Below, in pieces: positions 18,956 through 28,188 of a stretch of DNA of 64,000 bases (within the stretch, counting starts at the first letter, position 1; each line of letters starts with the position of its first letter). The position numbers were made by a program, and so were the translations under genes. The stretch covers positions 88,209 through 152,208 of the forward strand of contig NZ_SJPH01000010.1 in the NCBI RefSeq assembly GCF_007859815.1, read 5' to 3'. Under the pieces are notes generated by a model. The model saw only the letters and a program-made list of their open reading frames with translations. It was not told the origin of the DNA and did no database searches. Source of the DNA: Botrimarina hoheduenensis. GTDB lineage: Bacteria; Planctomycetota; Planctomycetia; Pirellulales; Lacipirellulaceae.

Positions 18956-20359
18956 TTGTCTAGCGTTACCGATGCCGACGCGTCCGATCAGCCTCCCGCC
19001 CCCAGCCGCAGCGCACGCCGCGCCGCATGGGGGTGGATTCCAACGCTGTACTTCGCCTCGGGATTGCCCTACGTAGTGGTCGTGAGCATGGCAACCGCCA
19101 TGTACAAGAGCCTGGGCGTTTCGAACACGCTCAACGCGGCTTACACCAGCGCGTTGCTCTCGCCCTGGACCTTCAAACCGCTGTGGAGCCCGCTCGTCGA
19201 GCTCATCGGCACCCAGCGGCGCTGGATCATCGCGGCTCAAGCATTGATCGCTGCGGGGCTGTTCGCGATCGCGGCGGCAGCGCCCGCCGAAAACTTTCTG
19301 ATGCTGACGCTGGCCGGTTTCTGGCTGCTGGCGATCGCGTCGGCAACGCATGACATCGCCGCCGACGGCTTCTACATGGCGAGTATGCCCGAGCGCGACC
19401 AGGCCTGGTTCGTGGGCATCAGGAGCACGTTCTATCGGCTTTCGATGATCGTCGGATCCGGACTGCTTGTCACCCTCGCCGGAGACCTTGCCAGCGGGCT
19501 CCAGCTAACAGCAAGGGCCATCGGGCGTGTGCTGGGTACCGGGGCGGAAGAGGCGTTCAAGACCTTGCTCGGCAGCGTCAGCCAGGGGATGCCTATCGGC
19601 GAGGCGTGGTCGTTGGTTTTCTACGCCATCGCGACGCTGTTCTTGGTGTTCACGCTGTACCACCAAGTCATTCTGCCGCGGCCCGCAGCCCCCCAGCGCA
19701 GTAGCGGACGCACCGCACGAAGCATCGTTGCCGAGTTCTTTGATACGTTTGTCTCTTTCTTTCGCAAACCGGGCATTGTGGCGTCGCTCGCCTATCTGCT
19801 GATCTATCGCTTCAGCGAGGGGCAGCTGGCGAAAATGAAAGCCCCGTTTCTCCTGGACCCGCGTGAAGAGGGGGGGCTCGGCCTCTCGCTGCAGACGCTC
19901 GGGCTTCTTGACGGCACGATCGGGATCGCGCTGCTAACAATCGGCGGAATCGTTGGCGGTTTGATCGTGGCACGCGACGGACTGCGACGCTGGTTTTTCC
20001 CGATGGCACTCGCGATCAACCTGCCGAACGCCGCGTACGTTTATCTGGGAGCTGCCCAGCCCGAGTCGATCGCAGCGATCGGCACAGCGATCGCTGTCGA
20101 ACAGTTCGGCTATGGCTTTGGCTTCGCGGGGTACATGCTGTACATGCTCCAGCTCTCGCGCGGCGAGCACCAAACGGCGCACTACGCCCTGTGCACCGGC
20201 TTTATGTCTCTGGGAATGCAGATCCCGATGGGTTTCTCCGGCGCGATCCAAGAGTGGCTCGGCTACGAGCGGTTCTTTTACTGGGTGCTTGCGGCAACGA
20301 TCCCCAGCCTGATTATTACCCTGCTGGCACCGCTCCGCGATTCGGAAACGAACGGATGA
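18956..20359 (+). CDS. ampG: AmpG-like MFS permease
   Basis: A 467-residue major-facilitator protein with about 12 membrane segments. The start is the TTG at 18956, decided by an AAGGAAGG ribosome site five bases before it; a longer in-frame ATG start would lie inside the previous gene. The N-terminal segment (IPTLYFASGLPYVVVVSMATAM) and the following SPWTFKPLWSPLVE motif are typical of the AmpG muropeptide permease family, which imports anhydro-muropeptides from the periplasm. The ATHDIAADGF motif in the next helices also fits. The stop overlaps the start of the next gene by ATGA. AmpG function is inferred from family and from the NagZ-like neighbour. Confidence 0.85.
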   Translation: MSSVTDADASDQPPAPSRSARRAAWGWIPTLYFASGLPYVVVVSMATAMYKSLGVSNTLNAAYTSALLSPWTFKPLWSPLVELIGTQRRWIIAAQALIAAGLFAIAAAAPAENFLMLTLAGFWLLAIASATHDIAADGFYMASMPERDQAWFVGIRSTFYRLSMIVGSGLLVTLAGDLASGLQLTARAIGRVLGTGAEEAFKTLLGSVSQGMPIGEAWSLVFYAIATLFLVFTLYHQVILPRPAAPQRSSGRTARSIVAEFFDTFVSFFRKPGIVASLAYLLIYRFSEGQLAKMKAPFLLDPREEGGLGLSLQTLGLLDGTIGIALLTIGGIVGGLIVARDGLRRWFFPMALAINLPNAAYVYLGAAQPESIAAIGTAIAVEQFGYGFGFAGYMLYMLQLSRGEHQTAHYALCTGFMSLGMQIPMGFSGAIQEWLGYERFFYWVLAATIPSLIITLLAPLRDSETNG

Positions 20360-21942
20360 CCACTCCCGTGACGATAGTCTCTCCAGCCGCCGCGCCCCAG
20401 CTCACGAGGCCGACAGCGCTGCGTGACAAGCTCGCACAGTTGCTGATGATCCGTATCGGCTCGAACCTGCCTCCGATCACCCTCGTGCACCAAGACGAAC
20501 AGCGCGTGGCGGCCGAGCTGGAGCGCTGCCCGGTTGGCGGTCTCTTGTTGTTCAACGGAAGCTGGCCCGAAACACGCGACACGCTTGCCAGACTGCAAGC
20601 CGCGGCCCCCACGCCGATGCTCGTGGCTTCGGACATCGAACGCGGAACCGGGCAGCAAGTGGCGGGCCTCACGGTCTTCCCGCACCAACGCGCTTTTGTG
20701 GACCTGGACCAAGCGCCCGCAGCGATCGACACGTTCTGCCGTATCACCGCCGCCGAAGCCCACGCTGTCGGAATCCACGCCACCTTCGGGCCGGTGGCTG
20801 ACGTGAACACCGACCCCCGCAATCCGATCATCGCCACGCGCGCGTTCGGCGATCAGCCGGAGATCGCCGCCAAGCTCGTCGCCAGCTATGTGCGTTCCGC
20901 GGAAGCCGCCGGGCTGCTGACCTGTGCAAAGCACTTTCCGGGTCACGGCGATACGCACCAGGATTCGCACGACGCGATGCCCCGTGTCGAGGTCTCAACC
21001 GAGACGCTCACAGCACGCGAGCTGGCACCCTTCCGCGCGGCGATCGCGGCGGGCGTCTCGATGATGATGACCGCGCATGTGGAGTATCCAGCACTCGACG
21101 CCAGCGGTGCCCCCGCGACCCTCTCGCCAACCATCTTGATCGAACTGCTCCGCAACCAACTGGGTTTTGACGGGGTCGTTTGCAGCGACAGCCTGCTTAT
21201 GAGCGGCGTCCGCGAGCGCTTTGCCAACGAGGGAGAGCTCGCCATCGCCGCGCTCAACGCCGGAGTCGATCTGTTGCTGGATGTCGCTGACCATGTCGCC
21301 GTGATCGACGCGTTGTCCGCTGCCGTGGATGCGGGGCGTGTCTCGACCGAACGGGTCGAGCAGGCGTTCGATCGTGTCTGGCTTCTTAAAGAGCGGGCCT
21401 TTTCTGAACGCCCTTTACCAGCGTCGCCGCTGACAAGCGAACAAGGCAATCGCGAGGCCCAGCAGATCGCGCTCAGCGCGACTCGCACGCTGGACGGCGA
21501 CCATCGCAAGGTCTTGCCGCTCCCAACGGGGACGAGCCTGACCGCCGTGGTGCTTAAACCCCATCATCGGCCGACTGATCCGCAGGAGCAGCCACTTGCC
21601 GCGGCGCTGCGCGAGCGTTTCGCCGCGGTACGATACTTTGAAACGGGTCCCCAGGTGAATTCCGCCCTGGCGGATGACATTTTGGCCGGCGTGCCGGAGG
21701 GGGAGTCGGTCGTTGTCGCAATGATCGTGAAGCCGGCCGCCTGGCACGCTTTTGGCTTGAGCCCCGATCAAGACGCGCTCATCCGCCGCCTGCTCGACTC
21801 ACGGCCGGTGGTGCTCGCCTGCCTGGGTGTCGAGAACGCGCTGGAGCGCTACCCCGAAGCGGCCGTCCGACTCGTCACCCACAGCGACGTGCCAGCGAGC
21901 CAGCTTGCGCTGGCGGAGCGCTTGGCGACGGCTACCGGTTGA
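20356..21942 (+). CDS. nagZ: Glycoside hydrolase family 3, NagZ-like beta-N-acetylglucosaminidase
   Basis: A 528-residue enzyme whose ATG overlaps the permease stop (ATGA), implying translational coupling. The GH3 barrel shows LLLFNGSW, the NagZ substrate motif KHFPGHGD (residues 192-199) and the D203-S-H205 dyad that serves as acid/base in NagZ. The nucleophile Asp278 lies in VVCSDSLLM. About 170 further residues form a second alpha/beta domain, as in two-domain relatives such as NagZ of Bacillus, so it is longer than enterobacterial NagZ (about 340). No signal peptide is seen, which suits a cytosolic enzyme acting on muropeptides brought in by AmpG. It removes N-acetylglucosamine from anhydro-muropeptides by inference. 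Confidence 0.88.
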   Translation: MTTPVTIVSPAAAPQLTRPTALRDKLAQLLMIRIGSNLPPITLVHQDEQRVAAELERCPVGGLLLFNGSWPETRDTLARLQAAAPTPMLVASDIERGTGQQVAGLTVFPHQRAFVDLDQAPAAIDTFCRITAAEAHAVGIHATFGPVADVNTDPRNPIIATRAFGDQPEIAAKLVASYVRSAEAAGLLTCAKHFPGHGDTHQDSHDAMPRVEVSTETLTARELAPFRAAIAAGVSMMMTAHVEYPALDASGAPATLSPTILIELLRNQLGFDGVVCSDSLLMSGVRERFANEGELAIAALNAGVDLLLDVADHVAVIDALSAAVDAGRVSTERVEQAFDRVWLLKERAFSERPLPASPLTSEQGNREAQQIALSATRTLDGDHRKVLPLPTGTSLTAVVLKPHHRPTDPQEQPLAAALRERFAAVRYFETGPQVNSALADDILAGVPEGESVVVAMIVKPAAWHAFGLSPDQDALIRRLLDSRPVVLACLGVENALERYPEAAVRLVTHSDVPASQLALAERLATATG

Positions 21943-21969
21943 AGCGGGCCGATTGCTAAGCGGGAATCC

Positions 21970-22632
21970 CTAGGGAAACAGCGGCGGTTCGCCGAAGTGA
22001 CGGTGCAGTCGGTTGCAGTCCTGATGAGAGAGCCCCAACTCGTGGGCCAAGTCGTGTAGGTAGCGGGCCTCGGCGTTGTTATCCACATCAATCGCAATCA
22101 GCGAGGCGGCGTACACCTCTTCTTCTAGACCGCGGGGGATCTCGCGTGCAAAGTCGCACGGAGTGATCGGCCGACGGATCTCGCCGTGGACAAAGCGGAC
22201 CTCTTGCGACGAGAGATGGGGGCCGAAGCGCCGCGTGATCTCGGCTTCTTCGCAATCGTCGATGCGGCCATCGGCACGGGCGGCGTAAATCATCGCACGG
22301 ATCAGCAGCAGCGCACGCTCATGAGCGTCCTGGTAGCCGAAGCCGCCGAAGTCATCGTCGCAGTGGCCCGCGTTGAAACCGCCGTGCCCCTGGTGAGCAT
22401 GATCCGGGTGCGCGTGTCCTGCCCGGGGCTGCGCAACGGGAGCACGCCGCTGCCTAGTCCCGTACTGCGTCGCCGCCCCTCCGAGGACACCGCTCAAACC
22501 GCCCGCGGCGCGGGGTGCCGGGGCGGGTGCCGTGCGGAAGGCCGGATGGTTGTTTCGCAAAACCCGCTGACCGCTCGGTGAGACCACCTGCTGGCCCCCA
22601 AGCAGCGTGCCGAGCAACTGAATCGCGTCCAT
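21970..22632 (-). CDS. DUF533 / TerB-like protein
   Basis: A 220-residue protein. Starting at 22632 gives MDAIQLLGTLLGGQ, typical of DUF533 proteins such as E. coli YebE. The first 110 residues are low-complexity, with glycine, proline and a His-rich tract (GHAHPDHAHQGHGGFNAGH) that could bind metal. The C-terminal domain is a TerB-like helical bundle with acidic repeats: IRAMIYAARADGRIDDCEEAEI and YAASLIAIDVDNNAEARYL. The D-G-x-I-D-x-x-E pattern is the TerB signature and may bind a divalent cation. It converges on the NagZ-like gene and diverges from acnA. Role unknown; stress-linked in other bacteria. Confidence 0.85.
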   Translation of the reverse strand: MDAIQLLGTLLGGQQVVSPSGQRVLRNNHPAFRTAPAPAPRAAGGLSGVLGGAATQYGTRQRRAPVAQPRAGHAHPDHAHQGHGGFNAGHCDDDFGGFGYQDAHERALLLIRAMIYAARADGRIDDCEEAEITRRFGPHLSSQEVRFVHGEIRRPITPCDFAREIPRGLEEEVYAASLIAIDVDNNAEARYLHDLAHELGLSHQDCNRLHRHFGEPPLFP

Positions 22633-22874
22633 GGAGACCCCTACCGTGAGACGTAACCGAGTTCGAAGAGGCCGCAAGTTTACCGCAGCGGCGGGGCTCG
22701 ACAAAACAATTGGCGCGGTAGAGCTCTCAGAAGGTTCGAGACGAGCCAGCCGAGCGGCGTTTTCCTAGCGGCCGGCACCCGCTGCCGGTCTCCCGTCACA
22801 CGACGCAATCGGCTACCATGACGGGGCTTACGCCGATTCCGATTCCTACCAGTTTTCCGCAATCTGTTCTTGCC

Positions 22875-25586
22875 ATGGCCACTGTCTTCGATCCGTTCTC
22901 TGCCCGCGATACGTTTCAAGCACCCGAGGGCAAGCTTGGTATCTACCGGCTCAGCAAGCTCGAACAATTGGGGCTGACGAAGGTCGCCGCGCTGCCCTAC
23001 TCGATCCGCGTGCTGCTGGAGAGCGTGCTACGCAACTGCGATGGCTATATCGTCACCCAGGACGACGTGAAGGCGCTCGCCGCGTGGGCCGACAGCAAAG
23101 GTACCAAGCCGGTCGAGGTGCCCTTCACGCCCGCGCGGGTGGTGCTGCAAGACTTCACCGGAGTGCCGTGTGTTGTCGATCTGGCGGCGATGCGTTCGGC
23201 GATGCAGCGGCTCGGTGGTGATCCGGCCAAGATCAACCCGCTCGTTCCGGTCGATCTGGTTATCGACCACTCGGTGCAGGTAGATCACTTCCTGGGCGAT
23301 TCGGCGCTCGACTTGAACATCGAGCTAGAATTTTCGCGCAACAAAGAGCGCTACGAGTTCCTTCGCTGGGGACAGCAGGCCTTTGACAACTTCCGCGTGG
23401 TTCCTCCGGGGACCGGCATCGTTCACCAAGTGAACCTCGAGTACCTCGCCAAGTGCGTCTTTGTCCGTGAGGATCAGCAGGGCCCGGTTGCCATTCCCGA
23501 CTCGCTCGTGGGCACCGATAGCCACACCACCATGATCGATGGCCTGGGGGTCGTCGGCTGGGGCGTGGGCGGTATCGAGGCGGAAGGGGTCATGCTCGGC
23601 CAGCCAATCTATATGCTCATGCCCGAGGTGGTCGGCATGCGACTCATCGGCAAGCTGCCGGCGGGGGCCACCGCCACCGACCTGGTGCTAACCGTCACCG
23701 AGGTGCTCCGCAAAGAGAAAGTCGTCGGCAAGTTCGTCGAGTTCTTCGGCTCGGGCGTTTCGACAATGAGCCTCGCCGACCGGGCTACCATTGCCAACAT
23801 GAGCCCCGAGTACGGTGCCACGATGGGCTTCTTCCCCGTCGACAACGTGACGCTCAAGTATCTGGCCCAAACGGGCCGCACCGCGGACGAGATCAAGCTG
23901 GTCGAAACCTATTGCAAAGAGCAGCAGCTCTTCCGCACGGAAGACGCCCCCGAGCCGACATTTACCAAGGTGCTTGAGCTCGACCTCTCGACCGTGGTCC
24001 CGTCGCTGGCCGGCCCCAAGCGTCCGCAAGACCGCGTGCCGCTGACTCACATGAAGCAGGCCTTCAACGAGGCCCTTGCCGCACCGGTCGGGCCGCAAGG
24101 CTTCGGGCTTTCGGACGAAGCCCTCAAGCGCTCGGCTAAGGTCCAGGACAACGGCCACTCGAGCGAGATCACCCACGGTGCCGTGACGATCGCCGCCATC
24201 ACCAGTTGCACCAACACGAGCAACCCGAGCGTGATGATCGCCGCGGGACTGGTGGCACAGAAAGCGGCTGCCAAAGGGCTCAAGGCCAAGCCGTACGTCA
24301 AGACGAGCCTCGCCCCGGGTTCGCGTGTGGTGACCGACTACCTTGAGAAAGCGGGTCTCGACAAGGCGCTCGAGGCGGTCGGCTTCTATACCGTCGGATA
24401 CGGCTGTACGACGTGCATCGGCAACAGCGGTCCGCTCCCCGAACCCGTTGCCGCAGCAGTGACCGAGGCCGATCTCATCGTCTCGGGAGTGCTGTCGGGC
24501 AATCGCAACTTCGAGGGTCGCATCAACCCTCACGTGAAGGCCAACTACCTGGCGAGCCCGCCGCTAGTGGTCGCTTACGCTTTGGCCGGCACCACCGATA
24601 TCGATCTGACCACCGAACCGATCGGGCACGACCCGGCGGGCAAACCGGTGATGCTCAAAGAGATCTGGCCGACCAACGAAGAAGTGCAGGCCGCGGTCGA
24701 TGCCTCGGTGCTGCCCGAGATGTTTGAAAACCAGTACGGCGGTGTCTGGAACAAGAACGAAAAGTGGAACGCGATCGACATCACCGAGGGCGAGCTCTTT
24801 GAGTGGGAGCAAACCAGCACCTACATCCAAGAGCCTCCATTCCTGGCATCGATCACTCCAGAGGTTGCACCGATCGCACCGCTCAAGGGTGCCCGCTGTC
24901 TGGCGGTGCTGGGCGATTCGACAACTACCGACCACATCTCGCCGGCCGGTGCGATCGCTAAAGACTCGCCGGCAGGTCTTTTCCTACAAAAGGCGGGCGT
25001 TATCCCGCAGGACTTCAATAGCTATGGCTCACGGCGTGGTAACGACCGGGTGATGACCCGCGGCACGTTCGCCAACATCCGTATCCGCAATCACCTGGCA
25101 CCCGGCACCGAAGGAGGCGTGACCCGCTACCTGAAGACCGGCGAGGTGATGCCCATTTACGACGCCTCGATGAAGTACCAGGCCGACGGCACGCCGCTGG
25201 TGGTGATCGCCGGTGCCGAGTACGGCACGGGCTCTAGCCGCGACTGGGCTGCCAAGGGAACTTATCTGCTGGGCGTCCGCGCCGTGCTGGCCGCCAGCTA
25301 CGAGCGCATTCACCGCAGCAATCTGGTGATGATGGGCGTGCTGCCGCTGGAGTTCCAGGGCGGCGCGACGCGTGAATCGCTCGGCCTGACGGGCGAAGAG
25401 ACGTTCGACATCCCCGAGCTGACCGACGCCCTCAAGCCGCGGCAAACGATCACGGTCAAGGCGACCTCGGCCGATGGCAAGGCGAAAGAGATCCCGATGA
25501 CGGTGCGGATCGACACGCCGGTGGAGCTGGACTACTACCGCCACGGCGGCATTCTGGCGTTCGTGCTGCGGAAGCTGCTCGCCTAA
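22875..25586 (+). CDS. acnA: Aconitate hydratase A
   Basis: A 903-residue TCA-cycle enzyme interconverting citrate and isocitrate in the cytosol. The start [14 protein letters not shown] is preferred over an in-frame ATG 57 bases upstream because it matches the usual AcnA N-terminus. The three cysteines holding the [4Fe-4S] cluster are visible: Cys445 in SCTNTSNPS, and Cys511 and Cys514 in [14 protein letters not shown]. Other family blocks are [21 protein letters not shown], and in the swivel domain [10 protein letters not shown]. Length matches the AcnA/IRP branch rather than AcnB. The gene stands alone, with a divergent DUF533 gene 242 bp upstream. Identification is certain. Confidence 0.97.
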   Translation: MATVFDPFSARDTFQAPEGKLGIYRLSKLEQLGLTKVAALPYSIRVLLESVLRNCDGYIVTQDDVKALAAWADSKGTKPVEVPFTPARVVLQDFTGVPCVVDLAAMRSAMQRLGGDPAKINPLVPVDLVIDHSVQVDHFLGDSALDLNIELEFSRNKERYEFLRWGQQAFDNFRVVPPGTGIVHQVNLEYLAKCVFVREDQQGPVAIPDSLVGTDSHTTMIDGLGVVGWGVGGIEAEGVMLGQPIYMLMPEVVGMRLIGKLPAGATATDLVLTVTEVLRKEKVVGKFVEFFGSGVSTMSLADRATIANMSPEYGATMGFFPVDNVTLKYLAQTGRTADEIKLVETYCKEQQLFRTEDAPEPTFTKVLELDLSTVVPSLAGPKRPQDRVPLTHMKQAFNEALAAPVGPQGFGLSDEALKRSAKVQDNGHSSEITHGAVTIAAITSCTNTSNPSVMIAAGLVAQKAAAKGLKAKPYVKTSLAPGSRVVTDYLEKAGLDKALEAVGFYTVGYGCTTCIGNSGPLPEPVAAAVTEADLIVSGVLSGNRNFEGRINPHVKANYLASPPLVVAYALAGTTDIDLTTEPIGHDPAGKPVMLKEIWPTNEEVQAAVDASVLPEMFENQYGGVWNKNEKWNAIDITEGELFEWEQTSTYIQEPPFLASITPEVAPIAPLKGARCLAVLGDSTTTDHISPAGAIAKDSPAGLFLQKAGVIPQDFNSYGSRRGNDRVMTRGTFANIRIRNHLAPGTEGGVTRYLKTGEVMPIYDASMKYQADGTPLVVIAGAEYGTGSSRDWAAKGTYLLGVRAVLAASYERIHRSNLVMMGVLPLEFQGGATRESLGLTGEETFDIPELTDALKPRQTITVKATSADGKAKEIPMTVRIDTPVELDYYRHGGILAFVLRKLLA

Positions 25587-25756
25587 GGCAGCCAGAAACA
25601 CCAGAAGCTAGCAAACGTGTACCGGGGTACGCAATAGAATCACGCTCCGCACGAACGAATCAGCTTTAAAAAGCACCTACCGACGGCTTCATCGCATGCC
25701 CTCTCGGACTTAATAGCGTCGTGATAGGGCAAGGCGACACAGAAGAAGCAGCCCTT

Positions 25757-25773
25757 GCCGATGCACGATCGGC
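25757..25773. terminator. Possible hairpin downstream of acnA
   Basis: A 6-bp stem, GCCGAT and ATCGGC, with a five-base loop lies between the convergent acnA and small membrane-protein genes. An AT-rich stretch ending in TTTT follows a few bases later on the plus strand. A weak terminator candidate. Confidence 0.35.
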
Positions 25774-25834
25774 AGTGAATTTTCACTTGGAAACCTTCGG
25801 TTCTGAATCGCTGCCTCAAGAAAATTAATCGATG

Positions 25835-26278
25835 TTAGGTGGCTGGCCCCATCCGCCAGGCGCACCACACCAGCAGCACGCCGCGCGCTGTCCAGCCGAA
25901 CGTGCGGAGCCAGTTCCCGGCGACCAGCTGGCGGTGCAGCGTCGCGTCGAAGCCGGCGGAGAGGCGGCCGTGCTGCGGGCCGAAGAAGAGTGCCGTCGAG
26001 CCATCGACTAGTAGCAGAAGCGCAAGGCCCACCAGCGGAACCCATGCCGGCACGCCGGGCGGACGCATGGCCAGCATCGCCACGGCGGTAAAGAGTTCCA
26101 CCAGCATCGGCGGGCCCACGACCCAAAAGGTGCGCGCCTGATGAATCCGCTCATACTCGACAAAGCTGTCCGCGGGCACGTTGGCGAACATCGGATAGTG
26201 CACCAGCTGCACGAACCAGATCACGCCTGTCATGTAGAGCGTCGCGAAGAGCTGAGCGTAGAGCAGCGCGGGCACCAT
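25835..26278 (-). CDS. Small integral membrane protein
   Basis: A 147-residue protein with about four hydrophobic helices, starting MVPALLYAQLFATLYMTG. Conserved-looking features are WFVQLVHYPMFANV in the first half, the charged pattern FVEYERIHQARTFWVVGPPM, and LHRQLVAGNWLRTFGWT before the last helix. Similar four-helix proteins are common in planctomycetes and have no assigned function; the family is not named here. It is the last gene of the leftward btaA-btaB-glycosyltransferase run, 62 bp after the glycosyltransferase, so it may share in lipid metabolism. That is context only. Confidence 0.75.
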   Translation of the reverse strand: MVPALLYAQLFATLYMTGVIWFVQLVHYPMFANVPADSFVEYERIHQARTFWVVGPPMLVELFTAVAMLAMRPPGVPAWVPLVGLALLLLVDGSTALFFGPQHGRLSAGFDATLHRQLVAGNWLRTFGWTARGVLLVWCAWRMGPAT

Positions 26279-26340
26279 TGTCGGTAGCTTCCTCGTAAGG
26301 CAGTCAGCAGGCGTGCTGAGGGTGACAACTCGGGGGTAAC

Positions 26341-27426
26341 TTAGGAACGCCGAGTGGCGTTGGCCAGGGCTTGCTCGACCGCCTCGACCGCTTTGGGGAG
26401 CCCGTCGTAGCTGCGGGCGTCCGTTTGGATCCGTTCCCGATGTGCCGGGATACGCTCCAGAAAGCCGTTGATCGCGGCGGAAGTAACGCTTTCGATGTGG
26501 CTCCACTCGCCGCCGCCGAGTTGCTCCAAGAAACAGGCGTTGATGCACTGCTCATGGTGATTCCGCTCGGGCAGCGCCAGGATCGGTTTGCCAAGGTGCA
26601 AGGCCTCGCCCAGAAGTTGATTCCCGGCAGCGGAGATCAACGCCTCGCACGACGCCAAATCATCAACGAAAGTGGTCTCGTCGATCGCATGAAACGTGGC
26701 GGCCCCTTGCGGCGGGCGTTCGCCCAAACCGTAGATGCGGACGGGGCGTGGAAGCGCGGCGAGCGTTTCGATCACCCGGGGCGGTGTGGCCCGCCGCAGA
26801 TACGAGAGCAAAGGCCCTTCGAACGTGGGCGTGCGGTGCCGAACCGCATCGCGCAGCAGGGTAGAAACCTGCACCACGTGCTCGTAGCCCCTTCGCAAAG
26901 GGGGTTGGTAAAACGCCGAAACCACGGTTGTTTGCGCGTTGATGCCGAAGGCCCAGGTTGCCCAACTCATTCGCCATGCCCACCGCTGAAGCCGAGCCGG
27001 CAACGACGTCAGGTCGTAGGTCGACATGAAGTGCTGATGGTCGAGGCTCACCAGCGGCACGCCGGCGCGGCGCGCGGCGCGCGGCAGCAGCGGCTCGAAG
27101 TCGCAGATCGCCAGCGCCGGCAGCTCGGAACGAAACAGGGGCAACAGGTCTTGCGCGCTGCGGTTCGCGTTGAGCCAGAAAGCGGCCCCCTCGCGGATTG
27201 TTTTAGCCTGATCGAGCTTCCCCTCCGTGTAGTGGAACACGAGGCCCGGGACGGCATGCAGATCGATCTCGGGATCGTTGCCGAACACGGATTCGAGAAA
27301 CTCGTACCCATCCGCCGACGAGAACAGCACCACACGGTGCCGATCTCGCAACCGCTCCACCATCGCCCGCGCGCGGGCGGCATGGCCGCGGCCTTCACCC
27401 ATCACGCTATAGAAGATCGTTGGCAT
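26341..27426 (-). CDS. Glycosyltransferase (GT-B fold, MurG/UGT-like; MJ1255 family)
   Basis: A 361-residue cytosolic or membrane-associated glycosyltransferase. The N-terminus MPTIFYSVMGEGRGHAARA carries the glycine-rich acceptor loop of GT-B enzymes. The C-terminal nucleotide-sugar domain shows AALISAAGNQLLGEALHLGKP-type sequence (SAAGNQLLGEALHLGKPIL), then LPERNHHEQCINACFLEQLG. It follows btaB by 33 bp on the same strand and is probably cotranscribed. In phosphate-starved marine bacteria a glycosyltransferase (Agt) that turns diacylglycerol into glycolipid often lies beside the phospholipase PlcP. This protein may play that part, although it is not a clear Agt orthologue. Substrate therefore unproven. 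Confidence 0.85.
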   Translation of the reverse strand: MPTIFYSVMGEGRGHAARARAMVERLRDRHRVVLFSSADGYEFLESVFGNDPEIDLHAVPGLVFHYTEGKLDQAKTIREGAAFWLNANRSAQDLLPLFRSELPALAICDFEPLLPRAARRAGVPLVSLDHQHFMSTYDLTSLPARLQRWAWRMSWATWAFGINAQTTVVSAFYQPPLRRGYEHVVQVSTLLRDAVRHRTPTFEGPLLSYLRRATPPRVIETLAALPRPVRIYGLGERPPQGAATFHAIDETTFVDDLASCEALISAAGNQLLGEALHLGKPILALPERNHHEQCINACFLEQLGGGEWSHIESVTSAAINGFLERIPAHRERIQTDARSYDGLPKAVEAVEQALANATRRS

Positions 27427-27459
27427 GCGGCTTCGCGGGCGTGAGTGAAGTCTTGGGAC

Positions 27460-28188
27460 CTAACGCTTACGACCGATAAACCGATAGTACGGTGCGCGAA
27501 TAATCGGCACGAGCGGAAGCTTGCCATGGTGCTCGCTCACCGAGACCGTTTCGAACCGGCGCTCGAGAAACGGCAGGTGATCGGCCGACGGATGGACGTT
27601 GTCGGTACCGAACCAAACGGGCCAAAAGTTGCGCGCCCAGTAAGCGTGCTTGCGGCGATTGTCCGCAGGGTAGCGCCGCGAGACATAAAAATCGACCACG
27701 CCGATCGTGCCCCCCGGACGCAGCACCCGCAGCCCCTCTTCGAGGGCAGAGAACCAGTCAGGGATCATGGTCAATGAGTAAGTGAAGGTCACCAGATCGA
27801 CCGAGTCGCTCTCCAGCGGCAGTTGCGTGGCGTCGGCGTGCAGCGTGTGGGCATTGGTCCAGCCGCGGTCTTCGATGCGTCGCTGGGCTACCGCCAGCAG
27901 CGAACTGGAGAGGTCGACAAAAGTGGCTCCCGCCAGCGAGCCGATCGATTCACCAAATAGCTCGCCGTTGCGGCCGGTGCCGGCACCGATATCAACCCAC
28001 TGCCCACCCACGGGAGGCAGGAGTTGCTCAAAGAGCGCCTCGCGGCCGTGGAGCATCTTCTTGCGAAAGGCGTCGTAATCGTCCGCTTGACCGCCGTAGA
28101 AGCTGTCGAGGCGTTCCTCGTGGGTCTTACCCCGAATGGGCGAGAGCGTCAGGTGATACAGAGTCTTTAGCTGACTGAGCGCCTGCAT
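27460..28188 (-). CDS. btaB: BtaB-like SAM-dependent N-methyltransferase (betaine lipid synthesis)
   Basis: A 242-residue class I methyltransferase. The ATG at 28188 is used; it gives MQALSQLKTLYHLTLSPIRG. The start overlaps the end of btaA by 62 bases. SAM motif I is WVDIGAGTGRNGELF, motif II ATFVDLSSSLL, and motif IV VDLVTFTYSLTMIPDW. BtaB adds three methyl groups to diacylglyceryl-homoserine, completing the betaine lipid DGTS. Generic methyltransferase motifs alone do not prove this; the call rests on direct coupling to an unmistakable BtaA. The enzyme would act at the inner face of the cytoplasmic membrane. Confidence 0.88.
   Translation of the reverse strand: MQALSQLKTLYHLTLSPIRGKTHEERLDSFYGGQADDYDAFRKKMLHGREALFEQLLPPVGGQWVDIGAGTGRNGELFGESIGSLAGATFVDLSSSLLAVAQRRIEDRGWTNAHTLHADATQLPLESDSVDLVTFTYSLTMIPDWFSALEEGLRVLRPGGTIGVVDFYVSRRYPADNRRKHAYWARNFWPVWFGTDNVHPSADHLPFLERRFETVSVSEHHGKLPLVPIIRAPYYRFIGRKR

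Noticed and set aside
23688..24533. Minus-strand frame of 281 codons inside acnA
   Set aside because: Antisense to conserved aconitase motifs; no independent features.
25619..25630. GTACCGGGGTAC palindrome after acnA as terminator
   Set aside because: The stem is five base pairs with no T-run; too weak to call.
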